The notes under the pieces were generated by a model. The model was not told where the DNA came from. It made no database searches and saw nothing but the letters and a program-made list of their open reading frames with translations. A program made the position numbers and the translations under genes. This document shows positions 18,271-27,649 of a DNA stretch of 64,000 bases, one piece after another; positions within the stretch are counted from its first letter, which is position 1, and the number at the start of each line of letters is the position of its first letter. This stretch comes from JACVRW01 sp963728155 (GTDB lineage: Bacteria > Actinomycetota > Thermoleophilia > Solirubrobacterales > Thermoleophilaceae): contig CAVSJF010000004.1 in NCBI GenBank assembly GCA_963728155.1, forward strand, positions 186,001-250,000, read 5' to 3'.

Positions 18271-19485
18271 TCATGCCGACGGTACGAGCGCGCGAAACCG
18301 GTCGCCACGCTGCTCGTAGTCGCGGAACTGGTCGAAGCTCGCGCAGGCCGGTGAGAGCAGGACCACCTCGCCGGGCTGCGCCGCTGCCGCGGCCTCCGCC
18401 ATCGCGGTCTCCAGGTCGCCGCTTTGCCGCAGCGCCACGTCGGTTTGCTCGAGGTCGTGCCGCAGCTCGCCGGCCGCCTCCCCGATCAGGTAGCAGGCCC
18501 GGCAGCGCGCCGCCACGGCGGGCCGCAGCCCCTCGAAGCCGCCGCCCTTGAGGCTGCCGCCGAGGATGGCGTGCACGCCGCCCTCGAAGGACTCGATCCC
18601 GCGCAGAGCCGACGACACGTTGGTGGCCTTGGAGTCGTTCACGTAGAGAACGCCCCCGGCCACGCCGACCTCCTCCATGCGGTGCGGCACGCCGGCGAAG
18701 CTGCGCAGGGCACCCGCCACCGCTTCGGCGGGCACGCCATTCGCCAGGGCGGCGGCCGACGCCGCCATGGCGTTCTCCCGGTTGTGCGCTCCGCGCAGCC
18801 GGATCTCCTCCGGTGCCAGCGGCAGGCGCCCGGGATCGCCGAAGTCGACCCGGCGCCCCGCTCCCGGCAGCTCGAAGCCCTCCGGCCCGATGGCCAGCTG
18901 GTCGGGGCCCTGGCGGGCGAAGATCGCGAGCTTCGCGTCCCGGTAGGCCTCGAAGCTGCCGTGACGGTCGAGGTGATCCTCGGTCACGTTCAGCAGCACC
19001 GCGGTGTCGGGGGCGAAGGCGACCGAGTCCTCGGCCTGGAAGCTCGACACCTCGCACACCACCGTGGCCTCATCGGCCAGCTTCCCGACGAGCGAGGCCA
19101 GCGGCGTGCCCACGTTGCCGGCCACCGCCACCGGGAGTGCCGCCTCGCGCCAGATCGCACCCAGCAGCTCGACGGTGGTGGTCTTGCCGTTGGTGCCCGT
19201 GACCGCCACGAAGCGGTTGGGCAGGAGCCGCCACGCCAGCTCGAGCTCCCCCATCACGGGCACTCCTCGCTCTCGGGCCGCGGCCACCACCGGGGCGTGC
19301 GTCGGCACACCCGGGCTCTTCACCACCAGCGCGGCACGCCCCAGCAGATCGAGGCCGTCGCTCTCCACGTGCGCGCCGGCCAGGTCGCCCGGCAGCTCAG
19401 GCCGGCCGCTGTCGCAGGCCATCACCTCGCCGTGATCGCGCAGCATGCGTACCGCGGCCAGCCCCGACCGGGCCAGGCCGACCAC
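18271..19485 (-). CDS. murD: UDP-N-acetylmuramoylalanine-D-glutamate ligase
   Basis: Adds D-Glu to UDP-MurNAc-L-Ala. The N-terminal VGLARSGLAAVRML, the ATP loop VTGTNGKTTTVELLG, NVTEDHLDRHGS and the C-terminal VLLSPACASFDQF identify MurD. The uninterrupted frame begins at GTG 19485 with no ribosome-binding site. An ATG at 19517 would give MRPPASPGPYLVVGLARSG if one C is missing from a C run, which fits the family better, so the true start is probably 19517 with a 1-base error between. It is divergent from the small secreted gene at 19565. Confidence 0.92.
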   Translation of the reverse strand: MVGLARSGLAAVRMLRDHGEVMACDSGRPELPGDLAGAHVESDGLDLLGRAALVVKSPGVPTHAPVVAAARERGVPVMGELELAWRLLPNRFVAVTGTNGKTTTVELLGAIWREAALPVAVAGNVGTPLASLVGKLADEATVVCEVSSFQAEDSVAFAPDTAVLLNVTEDHLDRHGSFEAYRDAKLAIFARQGPDQLAIGPEGFELPGAGRRVDFGDPGRLPLAPEEIRLRGAHNRENAMAASAAALANGVPAEAVAGALRSFAGVPHRMEEVGVAGGVLYVNDSKATNVSSALRGIESFEGGVHAILGGSLKGGGFEGLRPAVAARCRACYLIGEAAGELRHDLEQTDVALRQSGDLETAMAEAAAAAQPGEVVLLSPACASFDQFRDYEQRGDRFRALVPSA

Positions 19486-19564
19486 GAGATAGGGGCCGGG
19501 GGAAGCGGGGGCCTCATCCGGCGCCGAGCCTAAACATCCCGCCGGGCGGGTCGATCACCGGGCC

Positions 19565-19936
19565 ATGAGGACGCGGAAGGCCCACCTCAGCCTGCTGGCG
19601 GCACTCGCCGTGGCCGTGGGTCTCGCTGTGCCCGGCAGCGCATCGGCGCGCGGCTGCACGGTGGAGAAGCACCCGATCTACAGCATGACCGTGCAGAACG
19701 GCGCCGGCTGTCAGGCCGGGGCGACCGTCGCCCGCCGGCTGGCCGACCGCTTTGGCGCCCCGAGCGACTTCGCGAGCGACTTCTCGCGACACTTCATCTA
19801 CCAGCGCGACGGCCGCGGGCGCCGCTGGAAGTGCCAGTGGAACAGCGCCAGCGCCGGCGACGACGTCGTCAGCTGGAACTGCGCCCGCCGCCAGGTCGAG
19901 CTCGTCAGCTGGATGTGGCGCGCCGGGCGCGCCTAG
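19565..19936 (+). CDS. Small secreted four-cysteine protein of unknown function
   Basis: 123 residues with an ATG start. A typical Sec signal peptide (basic MRTRKAH, hydrophobic core, SASA cleavage region near 28) leaves a mature protein of about 95 residues with four cysteines: two near the N-terminus (GCTV, GCQA) and two near the end (KCQW, NCAR). Two disulfides are possible. It is aromatic and basic (HFIYQRDGRGRRWKCQW). I recognise no family. It lies on the opposite strand between murD and mraY, interrupting the dcw order, so a role at the cell surface is a reasonable guess only. Confidence 0.75.
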   Translation: MRTRKAHLSLLAALAVAVGLAVPGSASARGCTVEKHPIYSMTVQNGAGCQAGATVARRLADRFGAPSDFASDFSRHFIYQRDGRGRRWKCQWNSASAGDDVVSWNCARRQVELVSWMWRAGRA

Positions 19937-19951
19937 CCCCCCGCCGCGCCC

Positions 19952-20932
19952 TCAGGGCGTAATCGACTGCTGGTAGAACGTGAAGCCGATCGCGGCGCAG
20001 ATCAGCGCGACGATCCAGAAGCGCAGGATGATCTTGGTCTCCGACCAGGCCAGCAGCTCGAAGTGGTGGTGGATGGGCGCCATCAGGAACACCCGCTTGC
20101 GAAAGCGCTGGAACGAGAACACCTGGATCGCCACGGACAGCGCCTCGATCACGAAGATGCCGCCGATCAGGATCAGGAGCATCTCGGTCTTGGTGACCAC
20201 GGCGAGCGCAGCGATGGCGCCGCCGAGCCCCAGTGAGCCGGTGTCGCCCATGAACACCGACGCGGGGAACGAGTTGAACCACAGAAAGCCCACACACGCC
20301 CCGACGAGGCAGGCGCTGAGCAGCGACAGGTCGAGCTCCGCCTCGCCGCGGGTGATGAAGGTCATGGCGGTGAAGGCCAGGAACACGATCGCGCAGCAGC
20401 CCGCGGCGAGGCCGTCGAGGCCGTCGGTGAGGTTCACGCCGTTGGTGGCCCCGGCCAGCACCAGGAACACCAGGATCGGGTAGCCGAAGCCCAGGTCGAT
20501 CGACGCGTCGACGAAGCGCAGGTCGAGGGTGGGCGGGTTCTCGAGGTACTGCGTCCACGCCAGCCACAGACCGATCGCGACCGCCGCCTGGACGAGCAGC
20601 TTGGTCTTGCCCGACACCCCCAGCGACCGCCGCTTTCGCAGCTTGATCATGTCGTCGGCGAAGCCGAGCGCCGCCATGGCCAGCGCGGTGGCCAGCACGC
20701 ACACGCTGACCGCGTAGTACTCCGAGATGATCAGGAAGGGCACGCATACGGCCAGGAAGATCACGAGGCCGCCCATGGTCGGCGTCCCCGCCTTTCCGTG
20801 GTGGCCGGCGGGGCCCTCCTCGCGAATCTGCTGGCCGAACTCCTTGACGCGCAGGAACTCGATGAAGCGCGGGCCCAGGAACATGCAGATGAGCAGGGAG
20901 GCCATGCCTCCGATGAGGACCTCGCCGAGCAT
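19952..20932 (-). CDS. mraY: Phospho-N-acetylmuramoyl-pentapeptide transferase
   Basis: 326 residues from ATG at 20932, 5 bp after the murF stop. This ten-helix membrane enzyme makes lipid I from UDP-MurNAc-pentapeptide and undecaprenyl phosphate. Signatures are GKAGTPTMGG, the metal-binding LGFADDMIKL, NGVNLTDGLDGLA, FMGDTGSLGLGG and the histidine motif APIHHHFE. The frame can be extended far upstream but only into murF shadow sequence. It converges on the small secreted gene (15-bp gap). Confidence 0.96.
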   Translation of the reverse strand: MLGEVLIGGMASLLICMFLGPRFIEFLRVKEFGQQIREEGPAGHHGKAGTPTMGGLVIFLAVCVPFLIISEYYAVSVCVLATALAMAALGFADDMIKLRKRRSLGVSGKTKLLVQAAVAIGLWLAWTQYLENPPTLDLRFVDASIDLGFGYPILVFLVLAGATNGVNLTDGLDGLAAGCCAIVFLAFTAMTFITRGEAELDLSLLSACLVGACVGFLWFNSFPASVFMGDTGSLGLGGAIAALAVVTKTEMLLILIGGIFVIEALSVAIQVFSFQRFRKRVFLMAPIHHHFELLAWSETKIILRFWIVALICAAIGFTFYQQSITP

Positions 20933-20937
20933 GGGCT

Positions 20938-22299
20938 CTAGTTCAGTACCCGCTCGAGACCGACCGAGCGCGATCCCTTGATCAGCACCCGGTCGCCGGG
21001 CCGGGCCAGCTCCGTCAGCAGCGCGCCCGCCTCCTCGGCGCTGGCCACCGGGTGGACCTCCCCGTCGAAGCCGTGCGCGTAGGCGAGCGCCTCCTCGCCC
21101 ACCGGCACGAGCACGTCGACCCCGAGCCGCGCGGCGTGCGAGCCGATCTCGCGGTGGTAGCTCTCGGAATCGGGACCGAGCTCGGCCATCGTGCCGAGCA
21201 CGGCCACGCGGCGCTCGGCGGCGCTCGCCTCGAGGTGGTCCAGGGCCGCCCGCATCGACATCGGATTGGCGTTGTAGCAGTCGTTGATCACGGTCACCCC
21301 ACCGGGCAGCTCGACGACCTCGCCGCGCAGCGAGGAGAAGCGCACGTCCACCGGGCCGCCGACGGGCAGGTCGAGGGCCCGGGCCGCGGCCACGGCGGCG
21401 AGCGTATTGAGCAGGTTGTAGGGCTCTGAGTACGACAGCGTCAGCTGCACCTCCTGCAGTCGCGCCTCGATCTCGGCTCGCCCGCTGGCCGGGTCGAAGG
21501 CCAACAGCTGCACGTCGCCCCCGGGGCCGAAGGTCCACGTGTCGAGCTCCCCCCGGCGCAGGTGGGCGTCGAGCAGCGGCTCGCTGGCCGGGACCACGGA
21601 CGCCGCTCCGGGGCGCAGGTCGCGGATCAGCTCCGCCTTGGCCCGGGCGACGCGCTCGACGGTCTCCAGCAGCTCGAGGTGCACAGGCCCCACGTTGACG
21701 ATCACACCGGCGTCCGGGTCGGCCACCGCCACGAGCTCCGCGATCTGCCCCTCGCCGCGCATGGCCATCTCGAGCACCAGCACCTCGGTGCCGCGGCCGG
21801 CCTCGAGGATCGTCAAAGGCAATCCGATCTCCGTGTTCCAGTTCTCGCGGCTGGCGTGCGTGCGCGTCCGTGGCGCCAGAAGGGCGGCCAGGATGTCCTT
21901 GGTCGAGGTCTTGCCGGTCGAGCCCGTCACGCCGATCACCCTGGCGCCCAGCTCGTGGCGCCAGGCGCCGGCCAGCGCTCCGAGCGCGGCCAGCGGCGCC
22001 GGCACTGCTATCACCGCCGCCGAGCTGCACGCGGAGTGGCCGACCGTTGCCTCGACGGCCTCGAGCGCGGCCCGAGCGTGCTCGCGACCCACCACGGCTC
22101 CCCACGCGCCGGACTCGAGGGCAGCGGCGGCGAAGCGCCCGCCGTCCGCGGCCGCGCCGGGCAGGCCGACGAAGAGGTCGCCGGGCTCGACGGCGCGGGA
22201 GTCGATCACCGCGCGCTGCGGCCCCGCGCGCTCGGGGTCGCCGGCGATCAGCTCGCCGCCCGCCGCCTCGGCCACCCGTCTCGCGGAGAGGTCGATCAC
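20938..22299 (-). CDS. murF: UDP-MurNAc-tripeptide D-alanyl-D-alanine ligase
   Basis: 453 residues from GTG at 22299, overlapping the murE stop as GTGA. It adds D-Ala-D-Ala to complete the pentapeptide. The ATP loop is GVTGSTGKTSTKDIL. The carbamylated-lysine and metal region is seen as NWNTEIGLPLTIL and EMAMRGEGQI, with VNVGPVHLELL, and NDCYNANPMSM is the MurF signature. The end VLIKGSRSVGLERV is conserved. Confidence 0.96.
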   Translation of the reverse strand: MIDLSARRVAEAAGGELIAGDPERAGPQRAVIDSRAVEPGDLFVGLPGAAADGGRFAAAALESGAWGAVVGREHARAALEAVEATVGHSACSSAAVIAVPAPLAALGALAGAWRHELGARVIGVTGSTGKTSTKDILAALLAPRTRTHASRENWNTEIGLPLTILEAGRGTEVLVLEMAMRGEGQIAELVAVADPDAGVIVNVGPVHLELLETVERVARAKAELIRDLRPGAASVVPASEPLLDAHLRRGELDTWTFGPGGDVQLLAFDPASGRAEIEARLQEVQLTLSYSEPYNLLNTLAAVAAARALDLPVGGPVDVRFSSLRGEVVELPGGVTVINDCYNANPMSMRAALDHLEASAAERRVAVLGTMAELGPDSESYHREIGSHAARLGVDVLVPVGEEALAYAHGFDGEVHPVASAEEAGALLTELARPGDRVLIKGSRSVGLERVLN

Positions 22300-23714
22300 C
22301 GCTCGGCCCCCAGCCGCCGCAGTACCTCGCGAGCGACCGCGCGATCGTCGAAAGGCTCCTTGCGCCCGTCCTCGAACTCCTGGCCCTGCTCGTGGCCCTT
22401 GCCCGCGATCACCACCACGTCGCCCGGCTCCGCCGCCTCGATGGCCAGGGCGATCGCCCGGGCGCGGTCGGACTCGCGCTCGGCGCCGGGGCCGGCGCCG
22501 GCCATGATCTCGTCGACGATCGCCTCGGGTGCCTCGCTGCGCGGATTGTCCGAGGTTACGAGCACCCGGTCGGCCAGCCGGCGCGCGGCGTCGCCCATCA
22601 GGGGGCGCTTGCCGCGGTCGCGGTCGCCCCCCGCCCCGAACACCACGTGCACCCTCCCGCGCGTGAGGTCACGCGCGGCGCGCAGGACGTTCTCCAGCGA
22701 GTCGGGAGTGTGGGCGTAGTCCACGAGCACACCGAACTCCTGCCCCTCGTCGACCGGCTCGAAGCGGCCGGGCACGCGGCCGAAGCTCGGCAGGGCGGCG
22801 GCGATGGTGCGCGCGTCCACATCCAGCAGCCGCGCCGTGGCCACCGCAGCGAGGGTGTTCTGCACGTTGAAGAGCCCGGGCAGCGGCGACACGAGATCGA
22901 GCTCGCCGTCCGGCGTCTCGCACCTAAAGCGCGACCCCGTGAGGTCGAACTCCACATCGCGAGCGCGATAGTCGGCGGGGTTGTCGATGGCGAAGGTCAC
23001 GCAGTCGATCTCGTCGGCGAGGCGGCGGCCGTAGGGATCGTCGATGTTGACCACCGCGGGCCCCCGATCGGCGAAGAGCCGCCGCTTGGAGAGAAAGTAG
23101 GCCTCCATCGTGTCGTGGAAGTCGAGGTGGTCCTGGGTGAGGTTGGTGAACACCCGGCAGGCGAAGTGGATGCCGGACGCCCGGTGCAGCTCGAGCGCGT
23201 GTGAGGAGACCTCCATGGCGGAGGCGCGGTCGCCCCCGTCGGCCATGCGCCGGAAGGTGTCCTGGAGATCGATGGCCTCCGGCGTGGTGCGCTCCACCTC
23301 TTCCTCCACCCCGGCCACCACGCGCTTGACCGTGCCGAGCAGGCCGCAGCGGCGGCCGGCCGCCTCGAGGAGATGGCGGACCAGGAAGGCGGTGGTGGTC
23401 TTGCCGTTGGTCCCCGTGATGCCCACCACCTCGAGGTCGGCCGTCGGGTCGCCGTAGAAGCGGGCGGCGGCGGGACCCATGGCGGCCCTCACGTCCTCGA
23501 CCACCACCTCGGGCACGCCCAGCCCGAGCGCTCGCTGGCACACCAGCGCGACCGCGCCCCGCTGCACGGCGTCGGGGGCGAAGTCATGACCGTCGGAGCG
23601 AAAGCCGGGCACGCAGAAAAAGAGCGTCCCCGGAGTGACGCTCTGACTCGAATAGGCGAGCCCCGAGACCTCGACCTCGGGTGCCCCATCTCCCAGCAAC
23701 TCACGGAGGTTCAT
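22296..23714 (-). CDS. murE: UDP-MurNAc-tripeptide synthetase (meso-diaminopimelate type)
   Basis: 472 residues from ATG at 23714. It adds the third amino acid of the stem peptide. The ATP loop is GITGTNGKTTTAFL. The substrate motif DNPRSE near residue 405 is the one found in enzymes using meso-diaminopimelate rather than lysine, so the organism probably has m-DAP peptidoglycan (known for the family, inferred here). FTNLTQDHLDFHDTM and EVSSHALE are further signatures. It is divergent from the MshEN gene at 23801. Confidence 0.96.
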   Translation of the reverse strand: MNLRELLGDGAPEVEVSGLAYSSQSVTPGTLFFCVPGFRSDGHDFAPDAVQRGAVALVCQRALGLGVPEVVVEDVRAAMGPAAARFYGDPTADLEVVGITGTNGKTTTAFLVRHLLEAAGRRCGLLGTVKRVVAGVEEEVERTTPEAIDLQDTFRRMADGGDRASAMEVSSHALELHRASGIHFACRVFTNLTQDHLDFHDTMEAYFLSKRRLFADRGPAVVNIDDPYGRRLADEIDCVTFAIDNPADYRARDVEFDLTGSRFRCETPDGELDLVSPLPGLFNVQNTLAAVATARLLDVDARTIAAALPSFGRVPGRFEPVDEGQEFGVLVDYAHTPDSLENVLRAARDLTRGRVHVVFGAGGDRDRGKRPLMGDAARRLADRVLVTSDNPRSEAPEAIVDEIMAGAGPGAERESDRARAIALAIEAAEPGDVVVIAGKGHEQGQEFEDGRKEPFDDRAVAREVLRRLGAER

Positions 23715-23800
23715 GAGCGGCTGACGAGGATAACCCTCCCACTTGTCGTCTTCGCCGGCCGGCGCCTCACTCTTCTGGCCGAACGTCCGATACCCAGGGT

Positions 23801-25267
23801 GTGAGCGGCACCGGCACGGAGAGCTCCGCCACGGGCGCGCAGGCTCCGCCGGGCGTGACGCCGCCCGGCGCCGGCGGCGGGCGCAGTGGCTTCCTCAGCG
23901 ACGTGATCGTCGACCTCGGCTTCGCCAGCCGCGACACCGTGGAGCAAGCCGTGCGCGCCGCGCGCAGCCCGGGCACCACCGTGGCCCGCGTGCTCGTCGA
24001 CATGAACGCGATCTCCGAGGACCAGCTCGCCCGCGCCACGGCAGAGCGCTACGGGATCGACTACATCGACCTCTACCAGTTCGACATCGATCCGGCCGCC
24101 GCCAACTTGGTCAAGCCGGCCGATGCTCGGCGCTATCAGGCGGTGCCCGTAGCCTTTCTCGGGCAGGTCCTGCTCGTGGCGATGGGCGATCCCGCCGACG
24201 CGGTCGGCGTGAACGACATCGCGGCGATGACGGCCCGCAAGGTCCGCCCGGCGGTGGCGGCCGCCCCCGCGCTCCGCGCGCTGCTCGGGACGCTGCCGCT
24301 GCGTGAAGCGCAGGTGGCCGGCGTTCTCGACACACCCGCGGTCGAGCCGGCCACCGTGGAGCCGGCCACAGTGGAGCCGGCCCCCGAGCCGGGCGAGGCA
24401 TCCGATCTGCGCGAGGAGATGAACGCGCTCAAGCGCCAGCTGGCGGGCGCGGAGGCGAAGCTGCAGGGGGCCGATGCGGAGGTCGCTACCGAGCCGTACG
24501 ACGTGCCCGAGCTAAAGCGAAGGCTCGCGCAAGCGGAGGCCGAGCTCGAGGACTCGCGGACCCGGGTGCGCGAGGCCAAGGAGGTCTCGGCGGAGCTCGA
24601 GACGCTGCGCAACGCCCTTGCCGACGCGGAGGAGGGCCTCAACGCACGCGCGCGCCAGGGCGATGAGGCGCCTGCACTCCAGGTTGCGGCCGAGCGCCGC
24701 CAAGCGCGCGACCACGCCGCCGAGATGGAGTCCCGGCTTCGCGGCATCCGCGCCGACGTCGACGCCCGAGGAGGCGAGCTCGAAGCGCTGCGCGGCCGGC
24801 TCGCCGACGCCGAGACCGAGCTGGTGCGCCTTCAGGCGGAGCTCGACAGCCGCGACTTCGAGCTCCACGCGATGCGCACCCGCGCCGCATCCGCCGAGGC
24901 CGAGGCGGGGAGCGCCGGCCAGAGGGCGGCTCACGCCGAAAAGGAGGCCGAGGAGTGGAGGCAGGAGGCCGCTGAGGCACGGCGCCTCGCCGAGGAGCTC
25001 CAGGCCGCCGGGGAGCGCGCCGACGGAGCGCGCCGCGCCCTGGCCGAGATGCGCGACGAGAGCGACCGTGAGCGCGAGCAGTCGGCGGTGTCCGAGCGCG
25101 ACCTGCGCAGGACGCTGGAGGGCGAGAAGGCGCGCCGCGCCGAGCTCGAGCAGCGGCTCTCCGAAGTGGAAGCCTCGGCCTTCGCCGCCGAGCGCGCGTT
25201 CGAGGAGCTGCGCCAGGCCCAGGGGCGGATGCGCGCGGCGCTGCGCTCGCTGGCCGAGCCGGAGTGA
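23801..25267 (+). CDS. MshEN-domain protein with long coiled coil
   Basis: 488 residues from GTG at 23801. Residues about 28-165 resemble the MshEN/GspE N-terminal domain, a c-di-GMP-binding fold in known members: FLSDVIVDLGFASRDTVEQA, then LVDMNAISEDQLARATAERY and ALLVAMGDP-like sequence (here VLLVAMGDPADAVG). A short VEPAT repeat (about 183-200) follows, and then about 285 residues of Ala/Glu/Arg-rich heptad sequence, a long coiled coil. The secretion ATPase domain normally attached to MshEN is absent. It lies on the opposite strand between murE and ftsI. A role as a c-di-GMP-responsive scaffold in division or wall growth is speculation. Confidence 0.75.
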   Translation: MSGTGTESSATGAQAPPGVTPPGAGGGRSGFLSDVIVDLGFASRDTVEQAVRAARSPGTTVARVLVDMNAISEDQLARATAERYGIDYIDLYQFDIDPAAANLVKPADARRYQAVPVAFLGQVLLVAMGDPADAVGVNDIAAMTARKVRPAVAAAPALRALLGTLPLREAQVAGVLDTPAVEPATVEPATVEPAPEPGEASDLREEMNALKRQLAGAEAKLQGADAEVATEPYDVPELKRRLAQAEAELEDSRTRVREAKEVSAELETLRNALADAEEGLNARARQGDEAPALQVAAERRQARDHAAEMESRLRGIRADVDARGGELEALRGRLADAETELVRLQAELDSRDFELHAMRTRAASAEAEAGSAGQRAAHAEKEAEEWRQEAAEARRLAEELQAAGERADGARRALAEMRDESDREREQSAVSERDLRRTLEGEKARRAELEQRLSEVEASAFAAERAFEELRQAQGRMRAALRSLAEPE

Positions 25268-25288
25268 GTGCGTCCGCCCACCGCGCCG

Positions 25289-26926
25289 CTACCCCGGCGG
25301 GATCTTCAGATACGGCAGCGCGAACTCCATGATTCGCTCGAAGGCCGGCGCCGCCACGGTGCCTCCGTAGATGTCGCCGCGCGGCTCGTCGACCATCACC
25401 GAAACGAGCAGGCGCGGGTTCTTCGCCGGCGCGTAGCCGATGAATGAGGCCACGAAGTCGGTATCCGAGTAGGTGCCGTTCTCGGCCTTCTCGGCGGTAC
25501 CGGTCTTGCCGGCCAGCGTGTAGCCGTCGACGGCGGCCTCCTGGGCCGTGCCGCCGGCGCTGAGCACACCCTCGAGCATCCCCGACACCTGATCGGCGGT
25601 CTTCTGCGATAGCACCCGCTGCGGCGGCTTCTCGTCACCGGCCACGATGTAGGGCTGGCGCTTGAGCCCGCCCTCGGCGATCGCGGTATATGCGGACGCC
25701 ATCTGGATCGGCGTGACCGAGAGCCCCTGGCCGATCGGCATGTTGCCGATCGAGGAGCCCGAGTAGTCGTCCACGTCGAGCACGATGCCGCGGTTCTCGC
25801 CGGGCAGGTCGACGCCGGTGGGCTTCGCGAAGCCGAAGCGGCGCACCCAGCGGTCGAAGCGGGTGGCGCCCAGCTTGAGGCCGATCATGACCGTGCCCAC
25901 ATTGGATGACTGGGCGAGGATGTCGGCCGTAGTCAGCGTCCCACCGCCGCCACCGTGTGACTCGCCGATCACGCGGTCGGCGACCTGGATGGTCGGCGGT
26001 ACGGCGAACTGCGTATCGGGGGTGATCAGCTTCTCCTCGAGCGCGCCTGAGATCGTGAAGGCCTTGAAGGTCGAGCCGGGCTCGTAGTTGAACTGGATGG
26101 CTCGGTTCTGGCGTGCGTACTCGGGCGAGCCCTCGACGTTGTTGGCGTCCACGCGCGGCCAGTTGGCCAGGGCCAGGATCGCTCCGGTGCGCGGGTCCAT
26201 CACGAGCGCGGTGGCGCCGGCGGGCGTGTAGGTCTGGCCCAGCTCGCTCAGCACGGCCTCCACCCGCTCCTGGATGGCCGAGTCGAGGGTCAGCTTCAGA
26301 TCCTCGCCCGCCTCCGCGCGGTCGGTTTCGATCAGGCTCACCGGCTCGCCGAGCGCGTCCTTGACCACGCGGCGGTGGCCGTCGTCGCCACCCAGTTGGT
26401 CCTCGCGCTCGTATTCGAGCCCGGAAAGGCCCTTGTTCTCGGTGCCCACCATCCCCAGCACCTGGGCCGCGAGGTGGCCCTGCGGGTAGGTCCGGGTGGC
26501 CTCGACGACGGTGTCGATGCCCTCGATGTGCATCTCCTCGATCTTGTGGCCGAGGGAGGGGTCCATCCTGCGCCGCAGGTAGACGAAGCTCTCGTCGCGG
26601 TCGCCCAGCTTGTCGATCAGCTCGTCCTCCGGCCGCCCGAGCAGCGGCGCGAGCCGAGCCGCCACGTCACCCGGATCGTCGATCAGGAAGGGATGGGCGA
26701 ACACCGTGACCGCGTCCTCCGACACGGCCAACTCGACGCCGTTGCGATCCACGATCGTTCCCCGGCGCGCCGTGATCTCCATGTCCTCGACCTGCTGAGA
26801 GATGGCCCGCTCGCCCAGCGTGCCGGCCTTCACGGTCCCGATCCATACCGCCCGCAGCGCCGCGCAGCCGAGCAGCACCAGAAAAACGGCGAACATCAGG
26901 CCGATCCGGCGCTGGACCAGCCTCAT
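25289..26926 (-). CDS. ftsI: Septal peptidoglycan transpeptidase FtsI (class B PBP)
   Basis: 545 residues from ATG at 26926, overlapping the ftsL stop as ATGA. A single N-terminal membrane helix (about 8-27) precedes the dimerisation domain (RRGTIVDRNGVELA) and the transpeptidase domain. The active-site motifs are S285-TFK288 in EPGSTFKAF, SSN at 340-342 and KTGT at 474-477. It cross-links septal peptidoglycan with FtsW. No PASTA domain is visible. A much longer open frame upstream is shadow sequence of ftsL and rsmH. Confidence 0.95.
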   Translation of the reverse strand: MRLVQRRIGLMFAVFLVLLGCAALRAVWIGTVKAGTLGERAISQQVEDMEITARRGTIVDRNGVELAVSEDAVTVFAHPFLIDDPGDVAARLAPLLGRPEDELIDKLGDRDESFVYLRRRMDPSLGHKIEEMHIEGIDTVVEATRTYPQGHLAAQVLGMVGTENKGLSGLEYEREDQLGGDDGHRRVVKDALGEPVSLIETDRAEAGEDLKLTLDSAIQERVEAVLSELGQTYTPAGATALVMDPRTGAILALANWPRVDANNVEGSPEYARQNRAIQFNYEPGSTFKAFTISGALEEKLITPDTQFAVPPTIQVADRVIGESHGGGGGTLTTADILAQSSNVGTVMIGLKLGATRFDRWVRRFGFAKPTGVDLPGENRGIVLDVDDYSGSSIGNMPIGQGLSVTPIQMASAYTAIAEGGLKRQPYIVAGDEKPPQRVLSQKTADQVSGMLEGVLSAGGTAQEAAVDGYTLAGKTGTAEKAENGTYSDTDFVASFIGYAPAKNPRLLVSVMVDEPRGDIYGGTVAAPAFERIMEFALPYLKIPPG

Positions 26927-27649
26927 TCTGGGTTGAGCGGAAGGCCGGTTGCCGGGTCGAGGGGCTGGCCTGTGGCCGAATAGGGCGTCTGGCCGGTAGC
27001 CGGGTCCACCGGCAGTCCGGTGGCCGGATCGACCGGGCCCGCGGTCGGATCGTCCGTGGCCGTGGGGTCGGCGGGATCTGTGGCCGTGGGGTCGGCGGGA
27101 TCCGTGGCGCCTGGAGTGGTTGCCGCTGGGTCGGGCGCGGTCGCCACGGGGTCGGGCGACACGTAGGTCGGATCCGGCGCGCTCATGCGCTTCGACGCGT
27201 TCTTCGCGTCGGCCGTCGGCTCGGACTTCAGGTAGCGCACCTCTCCGGGCGCGGGATACACGAGCCCGAGGCCGAGCGCGCGTCTCCTGGATGCGCTCGC
27301 TGCTGCCGAGTCGCGCGAGGTCGATCCGCAGCCGCGCGTTCTCGCGCTTGAGCGCCGCGGCGCGGTCGGCCATCTGCGTGATGTCGCGGTTCATCTGCAG
27401 CAGGTCGACGTTGAAGAAGACGATGCCGGCCAGCAGAACGCCCACCACCGCGATGCAGGTGCGACCCGTGAGCAGCCGGTCGAGCACGCGCGCGCCGCGC
27501 GGGCGCTTGGCGGTCTTGATCCGGGGCGCCGCCGTATGGCCCGACGCTCGCCGAGTGGGCTTGCGCGCGGGTGCCGGGCGACGGCGGGCGGGAGTGCGAG
27601 CGGGATGACTGCGGGCCGGCGCGCTGCGCGCGCTGGCGGTGCGGCCCAT
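26923..27649 (-). CDS. ftsL: FtsL/DivIC-like division protein with DPATG-repeat tail (one frameshift)
   Basis: From ATG at 27649 (ATGA overlap with rsmH) come a ~50-residue Arg/Pro/Ala-rich cytoplasmic part, one membrane helix (CIAVVGVLLAGIVFFNVDLL) and a leucine-zipper-like coiled coil (LKRENARLRIDLARL). An extra base near 27278-27284 shifts the frame. The product continues as ALGLGLVYPAPGEVRYL, the usual end of this family. Another ~75 residues of Asp/Pro/Ala/Thr-rich repeats follow, of the type DPATGLPVDPATGQ and PADPTAT. Joined length is about 241 residues. The repeat tail is extracytoplasmic and unusual. Confidence 0.88.

Noticed and set aside
26930..27160. Short tandem repeats that could suggest a CRISPR array
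   Set aside because: The repeats are in-frame coding repeats of the FtsL tail (DPATG, PADPTAT), with no spacer-repeat regularity and no cas genes.
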